Assembly: GCA_947561715.1 (NCBI GenBank)
Contig: OX387202.1
Location: forward strand, 13,281,001-13,345,000
DNA length: 64,000 nt
DNA from: Ascidia mentula
Taxonomy: Eukaryota; Chordata; Ascidiacea; Phlebobranchia; Ascidiidae
Direction: 5' to 3'
In this document: in pieces, positions 1 to 11,575 of the stretch
Layout of the letters: every line of letters begins with the position of its first letter
Position numbering within the stretch: position 1 is the stretch's first letter
The notes under the pieces: model-generated
What the model was told of the DNA's origin: nothing
What the model saw: only the letters and a program-made list of their open reading frames with translations
The model's database searches: none
Position numbers and translations under genes: made by a program

Positions 1-2619
1 AGAGCTGCGGCCGCCATAGGAATAAGAGTGGCGCTGATGAAGACTTTGCTGCTGCGTAGGCGCGGTTTTCGGCCAAAGGCAAGTTGTACGCGATATTCAG
101 GCATTGTGTTTACCATGCGCTTGGCATAAGGCATCCAAGCATCAAAAAACTTGACATACGAAAAGAGAGGAATTTCCTCTTCCCTGTTCATTTGAATTGC
201 CACGTCGGGGTCAGTATTATGGCTGAAGCTAGTGAAGGCGTACACACGACTTTGGCATAGGCGTTTCCCCCAGAGAGTACAGTCATCTTCCGATTTCAAC
301 ACGATACCAGCGTCTGATTTTTGCAGAACGGTATCAAATGCTTCAGACACTACGCCTTGTGCAATGGGCAAAGGAATGGACTCCAGCTCAAAATCCTGGA
401 GTCGTTGAGGGTGGCTATCGGCCTGTTCGAGTTCCAGGTACCACCGTTGGCTGGCGTGGTCGCCGTGCTGGATGCGGTAGCCTTGGTCCATGTTATCCAC
501 AGTTCGTCGGAGTACTTCCGTGTTTTCGTATTTTACTATGAGTTCATAGGTGAGAAGACTTTCCACTGAATAAAGTAGCATGTTTTAATTTAGAGTATTG
601 GATATGGTTGAAATTTATGTTTATACAACCGCTCATTAGCAATTCATGACAAAGTCCATTACATAACACAGTGGTGACAATTTGGAGGATTATACAAGCT
701 ATAATCTATAATGTTTTTGTTTTATCATCAACAGTATGAAGCATCTTGCAATAGTCATTGTGCAAACACAATCAAAATTAAAGTCAAGGACAACAAAAAG
801 TTCATAAACAGACAAGAAAAGTAACACAAACCATACACACATGGTATATTGTAGGCATCCAAAATCATTTTCATTGAATTAATTTTTAATTCACTGGGCT
901 GCCTTTGAAATTCCTCCAGTATCACATCCTTGCCTGCAGGATGCAACACACATTCTGAAAAAGCTCTCGAATTGTAAAAACTACTTCATTATCCCATACC
1001 CTCAGCTGCAATTTCCGCTGCATCTAGAAGTATCTGAAATCCGGCAGTGTTTTCTTCGGTAAGAATCATTTCGGTTTCTGGTTCAATGTCACTGCTGGTT
1101 ATGGTTTCTATGCCTTCCATCTCGATTGGAATTTGCGACATGTCGTCTTCGCTGTTGTTGACAAATATTATTTCCCTTGGTTTGAAAAGCGGGTCTTCCA
1201 CTTTGGGTTCTTGAACTCTTTTTCTCTGCAATAAAATGTGGTTTAAATATTGTACATATATTTTGTATTATATATATGGGAATACTTAACCGGTAAAAAA
1301 CAGTGCAACAACATGCAGGACCCCATGTTTCCTAAATGGGCAAGTTTAATGGCGATTTTATTTTCCCCGCTTATTTGAGTAATTTTTGATTCATTTTAAC
1401 ATAAACAAAAGTTTTAATTGATTTTAATATAAACAAACTTTTGGTTTTGGAGGTTGCACCGATGTAGCTGACTTTTCACTTTCATCATCCGATCTGTTGT
1501 GTAACAAGGCTACACCAAGGTTGCCAGAAGCTCTTATCCAGTCATCGGATATGTTGGGTGGGCCTATAAGTAATTACAGAACATTGCATGACAATTGTTA
1601 CCAAGTTATGTTGTCCACACAATATTTTAGAGCACTTTGATTTTTAGCTTTACCGGCTATGGTTTTGATATCCAACATATTTCCATTCAATGCTTGAATC
1701 TCGACAATGTCTTCAGATTGGTCGCTGTTCGTTGACACACTTTTCATAAACATACGTTTCACTGCGAAAGCACAAACATAAAGAGTTTTTGTGAGCAATT
1801 CATCTAGAAATTGCTTGTGATATAGGAATACTAAATTAGGTGCTGATAGGCAGAAACAGTGTGCACAGCTTTCTGCAGCTCACTATTTATCAATGGCTCA
1901 TTGCGTGTCTAAATTATTATTTAAGTAATTGAAAATTTTTAAATCAGATATTTGGGGTATATGACTAACAAAAAAATGTTTGGCAAGCAACTAGTAATAT
2001 ATGTAACATACAAATAGAATAAATATTGTAATAAAACAAATATTTCAAATGTTGTATTACTTCGAGCCTCCTCCGGTTCCAGAATTTTGTACACTTTGTA
2101 GTTTCCAGTTTGTAAGCCAAGCTGGTGGAGGTTCGTCTGTTCCTCAATTTCCTGGCATTTGTTGATGATGGTTCGGAAGTTACTCTTCATCAAACTTATG
2201 TGCTGTGTCAAGGCCTCTGGCTCTTTCTTGATTTCGGCTCTGTGTTGAGCCCAAGCCTGCAATGTAAATGGCAATTTGTTGTTCATATGCACAAACATGA
2301 GAACTACTTGATAACAGATTTGTTTTTTTCACAACATTAAACACGTTTTGTACAGTTTGCCACTTTTAGTAAAATAACTGACTCAATAAAAAGAAATTGC
2401 AGAATTTTATTATTAAATGTTTTTGGTAAATAAATGAATATAATTGCTTAAGCAGGTAAATACCTTGAAAATTTCATGATGTTCCTCCCAGTGGGGGTAA
2501 TTCTTTTTTGTCCAGGGAAGCTTAAAAACCCTTTTATTTTCGTCATCAATCCACTCCAAATCCAAAAAATTTCCACTAGATATTTGTTTGATAAGCCACG
2601 GCTTAAACTGGGTATCCAT
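1..2619 (-). CDS. Interferon regulatory factor (IRF) family transcription factor, seven exons, 3' end cut by window
   Basis: Exons (minus): 2619-2464, 2256-2061, 1761-1654, 1563-1439, 1225-1000, 954-841, 565-<1. All have GT-AG junctions and every phase matches, giving about 497 codons with no stop. Start is ATG at 2619, five codons before the first domain residues. Residues 1-117 are the IRF DNA-binding domain: all five family tryptophans are present (W8, W23, W36, W44, W54), as is the recognition-helix NFR (78-80) with N84. The exon break after residue 52 matches the usual IRF split. Residues ~118-300 are an acidic linker. Residues ~309-497 are the IRF-association domain, including the LCQSRVY motif and an FG-containing strand near the edge. 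IRFs bind GAAA-type sites in the nucleus and act as dimers. The association domain rules out an IRF1/2-type short protein, but which subclass is unclear. Introns are 45-302 bp. A foldback transposon lies 260 bp upstream. Confidence 0.93.
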
Positions 2620-2879
2620 TTTGTAACACCTTTGTGATACCTTTTGCGCAAAAAGATGCAATATTTACCCACAAGTGCAGAAGTGCTAGTACAGAAGTTC
2701 AGCAAAACATATTACACGGCATATATTCATAACTGCCGTGCAACAAGGTACAACTTATACACGAGCGACTTTTGCCCTCGTAAGTTTTGCAAACTTAGTT
2801 GCTCTTTCGGTTTCGTTTTAAATAAAAGTAAAATACCTTGAACACAAACTTAGAAAAAGCACCTAAGGTGGATTGTAAC
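2620..2879. other. IRF upstream region
   Basis: This AT-rich 260 bp lies between the IRF start codon and the foldback target site. I see no clear TATA box or further coding exon. A non-coding first exon could be here or beyond the transposon. Confidence 0.4.
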
Positions 2880-3119
2880 GAAAAGGGACCACCCTCATTC
2901 TGGCAGAATTCTGGCAGAATAATTTTGCAAATTTGCCACATTCTACAAGGTACAACAGGCATTTACTCAAAAATTGTTTTTTTTTTGGATCAGAATCAAA
3001 TCACAGAGATGAGCAAGCAGATCAAACGTCAAAAAACATTTAAACAACATTTTCCGCAGCTGTATCAATCAAAAATATCGCGAATTAAAAAAATCGCCTG
3101 GTTTTGCGATTCAGCATAA

Positions 3120-5470
3120 TGGCGGCATGCGAAAAACTAGTCTAATACAAAGAATTCTGCTCGGCGTTCTTGCAATAGGTGCCAATATTGACCAATATCA
3201 AGGGAACGGAAATTTAATGCTCTACAACATGCAATTAACAAATTTGAAATTAAGGTGCCGGATGACCTTCAAATCGCCCATTGAAGACGACCCGCTTTGA
3301 GCGAATCAGCAGCGTAATGGCGTAATGTCGGCATGCGAAAAACTTCCCTATTAAAACAATTCTGCTCGGCGTTCTGGCAATAGGTGCCAATATTGACCAA
3401 TATCAAGAGAACGGAAATTTAATTCTCTACAACATGCAATTAACAAATTTGAAATTAAGGTGCCGGATGACCTTCAAATCGCCCATTGAAGACGACCCGC
3501 TTTGAGCGAATCAGCAGCATAATGGCGTAATGTCGGCATGCGAAAAACTTCCCTATTAAAACAATTCTGCTCGGCGTTCTAGCAATAGGTGCCAATATTG
3601 ACCAATATCAAGAGAACGGAAATTTAATTCTCTACAACATGCAATTAACAAATTTGAAATTAAGGTGCCGGATGACCTTCAAATCGCCCATTGAAGACGA
3701 CCTGCTTTGAGCGAATCAGCAGCATAATGGCGTAATGTCGGCATGCGAAAAACTTCCCTATTAAAACAATTCTGCTCGGCGTTCTAGCAATAGGTGCCAA
3801 TATTGACCAATATCAAGAGAACGGAAATTTAATTCTCTACAACATGCAATTAACAAATTTGAAATTAAGGTGCCGGATGACCTTCAAATCGCCCATTGAA
3901 GACGACCTGCTTTGAGCGAATCAGCAGCATAATGGCGTAATGTCGGCATGCGAAAAACTTCCCTATTAAAACAATTCTGCTTGGCGTTCTAGCAATAGGT
4001 GCCAATATTGACCAATATCAAGAGAACGGAAATTTAATTCTCTACAACATGCAATTAACAAATTTGAAATTAAGGTGCCGGATGACCTTCAAATCGCCCA
4101 TTGAAGACGACCTGCTTTGAGCGAATCAGCAGCATAATGGCGTAATGTCGGCATGCGAAAAACTTCCCTATTAAAACAATTCTGCTCGGCGTTCTAGCAA
4201 TAGGTGCCAATATTGACCAATATCAAGAGAACGGAAATTTAATTCTCTACAACATGCAATTAACAAATTTGAAATTAAGGTGCCGGATGACCTTCAAATC
4301 GCCCATTGAAGACGACCCGCTTTGAGCGAATCAGCAGCATAATGGCGTAATGTCGGCATGCGAAAAACTTCCCTATTAAAACAATTCTGCTCGGCGTTCT
4401 AGCAATAGGTGCCAATATTGACCAATATCAAGAGAACGGAAATTTAATTCTCTACAACATGCAATTAACAAATTTGAAATTAAGGTGCCGGATGACCTTC
4501 AAATCGCCCATTGAAGACGACCCGCTTTGAGCGAATCAGCAGCGTAATGGCGTAATGTCGGTATGCGAAAAACTTCCCTATTAAAACAATTCTGCTCGGC
4601 GTTCTGGCAATAGGTGCCAATATTGACCAATATCAAGAGAACGGAAATTTAATTCTCTACAACATGCAATTAACAAATTTGAAATTAAGGTGCCGGATGA
4701 CCTTCAAATCGCCCATTGAAGACGACCCGCTTTGAGCGAATCAGCAGCATAATGGCGTAATGTCGGCATGCGAAAAACTTCCCTATTAAAACAATTCTGC
4801 TCGGCGTTCTAGCAATAGGTGCCAATATTGACCAATATCAAGAGAACGGAAATTTAATTCTCTACAACATGCAATTAACAAATTTGAAATTAAGGTGCCG
4901 GATGACCTTCAAATCGCCCATTGAAGACGACCCGCTTTGAGCGAATCAGCAGCGTAATGGCGTAATGTCGGCATGCGAAAAACTTCCCTATTAAAACAAT
5001 TCTGCTCGGCGTTCTGGCAATAGGTGCCAATATTGACCAATATCAAGAGAACGGAAATTTAATTCTCTACAACATGCAATTAACAAATTTGAAATTAAGG
5101 TGCCAGATGACCTTCAAATCGCCCATTGAAGACGACCCGCTTTGAGCGAATCAGCAGCATAATGGCGTAATGTCGGCATGCGAAAAACTTCCCTATTAAA
5201 ACAATTCTGCTCGGCGTTCTAGCAATAGGTGCCAATATTGACCAATATCATGAGAACGGAAATTTAATTCTCTACAACATGCAATTAACAAATTTGAAAT
5301 TAAGGTGCCGGATGACCTTCAAATCGCCCATTGAAGACGACCCGCTTTGAGCGAATCAGCAGCATAATGGCGTAATGTCAATAAAAACTTCCTTATTACA
5401 ACAATTCTGCTCGTCGTTCTTGTAGTGTAGGTGCCAATATTGACCAATATCAAGAGAACAGAAACTTAAT
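3120..5470 (+). repeat. Left array: 11 copies of a 205-bp unit
   Basis: The anchor GCGAATCAGC recurs at 3301, 3506, 3711, 3916, 4121, 4326, 4531, 4736, 4941, 5146 and 5351, exactly 205 bp apart. Copies differ by only a few substitutions (for example GACCCG/GACCTG). 205 is not a multiple of three and the unit carries stops, so it is not a protein repeat. It contains the near-palindrome ATATTGACCAATAT. Confidence 0.97.
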
Positions 5471-5489
5471 CAGGTAGAATATCTATTCA

Positions 5490-6250
5490 CAATGTAAAGG
5501 AGTTGTCACCCTGTTTCCTAATAGTGGGAAAGGTTTTCTTGATCCCCAAATTATCGCCCGATACCTTTGCTAAACATGGACTACAAGATCTCCTTAAAAG
5601 TCGACAACGCAAGATACGTGGTTTTCTATCGAAGGAGCGACACGGCTTCCAATCGCACCGATATATAGGGTCAAATATCCGGTTGCTGTTCGACATTATC
5701 GACATTAGGGACCATTACCATGTTTCCACATAGGCCTACATGCAAATTTTCGACACCATATTTCTTGGAATCGTTTGACATAGAACGTGGCCAAGATGAC
5801 CCACTCTCCTTAACTTTGTTCGTGGTCTGCATGAATAAAAATCATCCCTGTTTGCATTGTTTTTACAAAAGGTTCGGATACTGATTTCTCAAAAATCTTA
5901 AAAAAATAATTGAATTAAACTTTCTCCCTTCCCTGAAAAAGCCAACATAGTTATGAACCTTTGGGCGACCAGAGGAATAACCCTTATCGGGAAGATAACC
6001 ATAGCCATAATAGGAAAGAAATAAAAGCGTTACCATATCTTAAATTTTGCATGGGCGGGGGTATGATAGATAATGAGAATCATATGTTGCCTCTTAATTT
6101 CAAGCGCTGTTATCCAAACCTTTTAACCAAACAAAACCAATCTCCAAACACGATTTCTGCACCAAAACAGATTTGAGGTGCTCTTAAATTCGTCGGTTGT
6201 TCCATAGCAAAATATTGAAGACTCTTATTTCTTTGTAAACCTTACATTGT
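5490..6250 (+). pseudogene. L1/Tx1-type LINE reverse-transcriptase fragment inside the foldback element
   Basis: Frameshifted plus-strand reading gives a KGVVTLFPNSGKG stretch, then NYRPIPLLN (the [NW]-[YW]-R-P-I-x-L-L motif of RT motif 2a), then an FxxxRGxxxDPLSLTLF block corresponding to RT motif 4 (normally RGxRQGDPLS), then an LWATRG-type block near 5950. Stops and frameshifts show it is dead. The same segment, better preserved, lies inverted at 41340-42185. I place it in the L1/Tx1 group from the wording of these motifs only. Confidence 0.7.
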
Positions 6251-6590
6251 GTCAAAAGTATGGCGATGTCAATAATATGTCCTCATCAACGTCAATGCGT
6301 CATAAGGGACAAACAAAAAGAAAGGCAATCTTCGACCAAAACGAATTTCAATGCCAGGACCAAACTTTATTTTATCAAAATAGGACTAAAGACCGCATAT
6401 CAGCAACTCTATTAAAATAGTTTTGCCCGAGGGGATTGCCCGTCTTGTACTCCTGCGACATAGAGATTCTCAGTTTCGTCACAAGGCAACCGGTGATGCA
6501 TTGGGGTCAATTTTCTGGTTGAATGAGCAAAAAGTCACGTGGTATAGCGATTTTCAGCGTGTTAGGTGCAGTTTTAGTGCATTTTTTGTT
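6250..6590. other. Centre of the foldback element, unassigned
   Basis: About 340 bp between the LINE debris and the right array. A 90-codon open frame runs from here into the array, but it reads into repeat sequence and I take it as chance. Confidence 0.5.
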
Positions 6591-8460
6591 TTAATGGGGA
6601 AGTTTTTCGCATGCCGACATTACGCCATTATGCTGCTGATTCGCTCAAAGCAGGTCGTCTTCAATGGGCGATTTGAAGGTCATCCGGCACCTTAATTTCA
6701 AATTTGTTAATTGCATGTTGTAGAGAATTAAATTTCCGTTCTCTTGATATTGGTCAATATTGGCACCTATTGCTAGAACGCCGAGCAGAATTGTTTTAAT
6801 AGGGAAGTTTTTCGAATGCCGACATTACGCCATTATGCTGCTGATTCGCTCAAAGCAGGTCGTCTTCAATGGGCGATTTGAAGGTCATCCGGCACCTTAA
6901 TTTCAAATTTGTTAATTGCATGTTGTAGAGAATTAAATTTCCGTTCTCTTGATATTGGTCAATATTGGCACCTATTGCTAGAACGCCGAGCAGAATTGTT
7001 TTAATAGGGAAGTTTTTCGCATGCCGACATTACGCCATTATGCTGCTGATTCGCTCAAAGCAGGTCGTCTTCAATGGGCGATTTGAAGGTCATCCGGCAC
7101 CTTAATTTCAAATTTGTTAATTGCATGTTGTAGAGAATTAAATTTCCGTTCTCTTGATATTGGTCAATATTGGCACCTATTGCTAGAACGCCGAGCAGAA
7201 TTGTTTTCATAGGGAAGTTTTTCGCATGCCGACATTACGCCATTATGCTGCTGATTCGCTCAAAGCGGGTCGTCTTCAATGGGCGATTTGAAGGTCATCC
7301 GGCACCCTAATTTCAAATTTGTTAATTGCATGTTGTAGAGAATTAAATTTCCGTTCTCTTGATATTGGTCAATATTGGCACCTATTGCCAGAACGCCGAG
7401 CAGAATTGTTTTAATAGGGAAGTTTTTCGCATGCCGACATTACGCCATTACGCTGCTGATTCGCTCAAAGCGGGTCGTCTTCAATGGGCGATTTGAAAAT
7501 CATCCGGCACCTTAATTTCAAATTTGTTAATTGCATGTTGTAGAGAATTAAATTTCCGTTCTCTTGATATTGGTCAATATTGGCACCTATTGCTAGAACG
7601 CCGAGCAGAATTGTTTTAATAGGGAAGTTTTTCGCATGCCGACATTACGCCATTATGCTGCTGATTCGCTCAAAGCGGGTCGCCTTCAATGGGCGATTTG
7701 AAGGTCATCCGGCACCTTAATTTCAAATTTGTTAATTGCATGTTGTAGAGAATTAAATTTCCGTTCTCTTGATATTGGTCAATATTGGCACCTATTGCTA
7801 GAACGCCGAGCAGAATTGTTTTAATAGGGAAGTTTTTCGCATGCCGACATTACGCCATTATGCTGCTGATTCGCTCAAAGCAGGTCGTCTTCAATGGGCG
7901 ATTTGAAGGTCATCCGGCACCTTAATTTCAAATTTGTTAATTGCATGTTGTAGAGAATTAAATTTCCGTTCTCTTGATATTGGTCAATATTGGCACCTAT
8001 TGCTAGAACGCCGAGCAGAATTGTTTTAATAGGGAAGTTTTTCGCATGCCGACATTACGCCATTATGCTGCTGATTCGCTTAAAGCAGGTCGTCTTCAAT
8101 GGGCGATTTGAAGGTCATCCGGCACCTTAATTTCAAATTTGTTAATTGCATGTTGTAGAGAATTAAATTTCCGTTCTCTTGATATTGGTCAATATTGGCA
8201 CCTATTGCCAGAACGCCGAGCAGAATTGTTTTAATAGGGAAGTTTTTCGCATGCCGACATTACGCCATTACGCTGCTGATTCGCTCAAAGCGGGTCGTCT
8301 TCAATGGGCGATTTGAAGGTCATCCGGCACCTTAATTTCAAATTTGTTAATTGCATGTTGTAGAGCATTAAATTTCCGTTCCCTTGATATTGGTCAATAT
8401 TGGCACCTATTGCAAGAACGCCGAGCAGAATTCTTTGTATTAGACTAGTTTTTCGCATGC
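6590..8460 (-). repeat. Right array: 9 inverted copies of the 205-bp unit
   Basis: The reverse-complement anchor GCTGATTCGC recurs every 205 bp from 6635 to 8275. The right arm has two fewer units than the left, as expected of unequal exchange or slippage inside each arm. Confidence 0.97.
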
Positions 8461-8705
8461 CGCCATTATGCTGAATCGCAAAACCTGGCGATTTTTTTAA
8501 TTCGCGATATTTTTGATTGATACAGCTGCGGAAAATGTTGTTTAAATGTTTTTTGAGGTTTGATCTGCTTGCTCATCTCTGTGATTTGATTCTGATCCAA
8601 AAAAAAAACAATTTTTGAGTAAATGCCTGTTGTACCTTGTAGAATGTGGCAAATTAGCAAAATTAATCTGCCAGAATTCTGCCAGAATGAGGGTGGTGAA
8701 AAGGG

Positions 8706-10497
8706 GTAAAAACCCAAAATGGCTACGCTATTGTTGCATCGCTTGATGTCACAACGTTTCAGGAAAACAAATTTTCCAGGATTATTTTGCAAAATCTGGC
8801 CATTTTCCTACTTTAAAAATTGAGGGGAAAGTAGTTTGGCCAAGTAAAAAATGTGCGTCAATCCTTTTATGCTGGTTAAGGTATGTCATTGTAATGTAAA
8901 CATAAATTGCTAGCAATGTGTCACCTGTATTGTCACACTTCATCACCCAAATCTTTTACCACAACATTTTACAACCGTAGTTGGGATCGTTTTTTTTACC
9001 GGAATGTCAAGAAAAAGGTGGCAAACTGCAGACGCTCTTCTGCGGGCACAATTTGAGAATATCGGTGAAATAGGCAGGCCTATGTCTAAGATCGACCTTG
9101 CCCACCCAAAACAAAAATTTTTTATAAAGATGGGACATTCGAAGTTTTTATCATTTGGGGACATACAGCCAACCTCATCTTGTAGGAGGGAGGAGGAGCA
9201 GAAATGTAACACCCAGGTGTAGCACATCTATACTTGTATATATAGGCGTGTAACGTGATAAGAGTGCATTGTGTTTAATGCCATAGGAAACATTTTTTCA
9301 ACAAAACATGTCTCGCTCGTCTTTACCAGCTGACGCGCAGCTTTTCATCTGGCAAAAGCAAGATAAAAATTTGGGCACTTTTCATAGACATAGGCTATCA
9401 GGACGCAAATGCCGAGAAATGGGTGCAAATAAATAATATAGCAAATTGCTTTCACTGCAGTAGCCCATAAGTGTAGTAATTATATATATTATACGATGTG
9501 CGAAGCGAAGTGCATCAAAAAACAGGGGCCTCAAACATATGTCGTTAATATTATGTTTAAAATAATGAAAAGCAATTTCCGCTCGTTTTCGACTTTGGGT
9601 TAGTTCGTAAACCTGGATATGCTGGCTATATGGACCGATGCGGTCGGATACAAGCGAACTAATTTAATTTCCGTTTGTATAGCCTGGTCATGAACAATAG
9701 AAAGTCGTTTGGACGGAACACCCTACAGTCTTGACTTGTGACGCATATTCGCCGAACTAATGACAATGGTTTACGTTCTGATGCAGGTCAAAGAGTTTGT
9801 GTTTGGTTAAAATGCAAGAAGTGCGAATAGTTCCAACATTTAAAGTCAATGAAACGTATACTGTTATGCTCCGTGTGGGGAAATTACTGTTAAGTAATGC
9901 GAGTTGTAAGGTAGAAAATTGGGATTAAGGTACGTATATCGTATAAAAACAGTTTTACTAATAATGTTTGAATAAGTGTACCGCGTGAATAGTTGTGTAT
10001 ATCGCGTGAAACACGAAGTCAAGCCACTGTGAATAAAAACATTCGCATGCGAAAAAGGGGATAGGCGTGGGGGAGAGTGCGCATGGTTGGAGCAGTTGCT
10101 GGTCAGTTGACGTACCCCCAATATTACGTCACTTAAACTAATATTTCGTCATTAAATTCACTCAACAATATACGTCAAGTTGGCAACATACGGGATAGAC
10201 AAAACACGAGAAAGGTTTGTTCTCAGGCGTCAAAAAACCCTAGTCTGGGCCAATGTCATCGATAAAGTTAAATGAAATAACTTCGGCACCGATAACAGAA
10301 AGTTATGCGGGTTAGCACGTCATAGCCCAGACTTGCCTGTTTCTGTCAACATTACAGTCACCGAACAAATGCTAATGCTTTACGTTTTGGTACAAAGTTT
10401 AAAGGCTTGTTGTTTGCGCTTGGATCGTTGATTTAAATTGCACGAGAAGTGCAAATATAGAATTTAACTTCTCTTTCGTGACCAGTGTTGCGAAGCA
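8706..10497. other. Intergenic stretch with diffuse repeats
   Basis: I see no supported gene. A 42-codon ATG frame at 9309-9437 has no recognisable domain. A stretch near 9680-9860 and another near 10300-10500 share phrases with 22860-23070 (a run like GGTACAAAG-TTAAAGG-TGTTGTTT), pointing to an old dispersed repeat family. Confidence 0.4.
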
Positions 10498-10814
10498 ATG
10501 TTTGTCGTCACATGTAAAATACTGGGATTAGCAGTACCAGACATGGAAAAAGATCGTTTAGACCAGTGGCTCTTATTCAGGTAATTGGTTAACGAAATTA
10601 AGCAACTGTAAATGGAACTTCTCAGAGCAAAAAAAGGTTATTAAAATTAATAATTAAAGCATCACTTAGTAGTCCTTCACGGGGTGGTCGAAACCGCGGG
10701 CCCGACGTGATTTCGTGCGGCCCGCCACATCAGAATATTAACAATTTTAATCGGTTCTCTGTAATATATATATTAAAACGTATACGTTTTTTTATTTATT
10801 TTCAAATTTTACAG

Positions 10815-10880
10815 GGTGGCAACTCATTGACAGATGACGTATGTTACTTTGATAGACTGCCATCGATCGCAGTTAGCTCG
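10815..10880 (+). other. Orphan exon candidate, 22 codons
   Basis: A pyrimidine-rich acceptor ending TTTTACAG precedes and a strong donor GTAAGC follows an open 66-bp segment (22 codons, phase 0 at both ends) encoding GGNSLTDDVCYFDRLPSIAV plus two serines. Length and phase resemble internal exons of the small-protein family downstream, but no partner exon joins in frame: a possible first exon ending at 10580 is in the wrong phase. It may be a relic of another family member. Confidence 0.3.
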
Positions 10881-10980
10881 GTAAGCCTAATTTTAATACT
10901 TGGGGAAACGGTATTGTGGCCCATAAGACAACTGACTGATGTAAATCCTTCTAGACTTGCCATCGTTTTAATGTAATCTT

Positions 10981-11410
10981 CATCCTAAAATATCCCACAA
11001 TTTTCATGTTTACAGCATATTTTTTTATTTAAATATGGAGTAACATTTCCGAATTCAAGACCTCCAAACGTTAAAGCGTCGGTGTCACCAGTAATGTGGT
11101 TGATGCGGGCGAAGTTAACAGGCGAGGGCAGGCAATTCCAAACACGCGCATGTTAGGCGGTAACCGCAACAGAAAAAAGCCAATGGCACGCTTAACACTG
11201 CAGTTCGGCCGTCACAATACAAAAACTAAACAATACAAAAAAGTATTTTGCTTTAGTTTTGAAATAACAAACTGAAAAGTCAAAATTCTCCAAATCAGCG
11301 TCTTAACTGTATAAACGTCATAACTAAAATGTATGACTTTTGTACCAATTTCAAATGGTCGTACGATCAGAGAATGCATGAGCAAACATTTTTTATAGTG
11401 GTTTAAGCAA
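10981..11410. other. Intergenic, nothing recognised
   Basis: AT-rich, many stops in all frames, no repeat or domain recognised. Confidence 0.4.
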
Positions 11411-11416
11411 GTTTGT

Positions 11417-11533
11417 AGTTGAGTGTGTTCGAAAACTAGTCGCAGTTGCAGAAAGCGAAGGTGAGTGGCAGTCGAGACACGCCACTCACCTTCGCTTTCT
11501 GCAACTGCGACTAGTTTTCGAACACACTCAACT
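11417..11533. repeat. Perfect 53-bp inverted repeat with 11-nt spacer
   Basis: Arms 11417-11469 and 11481-11533 are exact reverse complements across all 53 bp; the spacer is AGTCGAGACAC. It ends 42 bp before the start codon of family member 1, so it is in the promoter or 5' UTR. The paralogous start at 23839 has no such structure. It could be a young inverted duplication or a library/assembly foldback artefact. Confidence 0.97.
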
Positions 11534-11575
11534 TAACTTTAAAAAGATTGACAAGTTCGAAAGAAAAGTAAAGAC

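Larger units (their letters stand above)
2888..8697. mobile_element. Foldback-type DNA transposon, 5.8 kb, with 205-bp repeat arrays in both arms
   Basis: Both ends carry the same inverted terminus, ACCACCCTCATTCTGGCAGA, and are flanked by an exact 8-bp direct repeat GAAAAGGG (2880-2887 and 8698-8705). Each arm has about 240 bp of unique terminal sequence followed by a tandem array of one 205-bp unit. The arms are mirror images and enclose about 1.1 kb of unrelated centre. No transposase is recognisable, so it is probably mobilised in trans. An 8-bp duplication fits hAT, P or Merlin-like transposition; foldback (FB) elements of Drosophila and the P-type Galileo have the same architecture. A related partial element starts at 40072. 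Confidence 0.88.

Noticed and set aside
2413..2661. Start of the IRF protein at an upstream non-ATG codon in the same frame
   Set aside because: The ATG at 2619 gives the N-terminal spacing usual for IRFs; the upstream extension has no ATG.
3120..8460. CRISPR-like or protein-coding repeat array
   Set aside because: Units are 205 bp with no spacers, not a multiple of three, and lie in the arms of a transposon.
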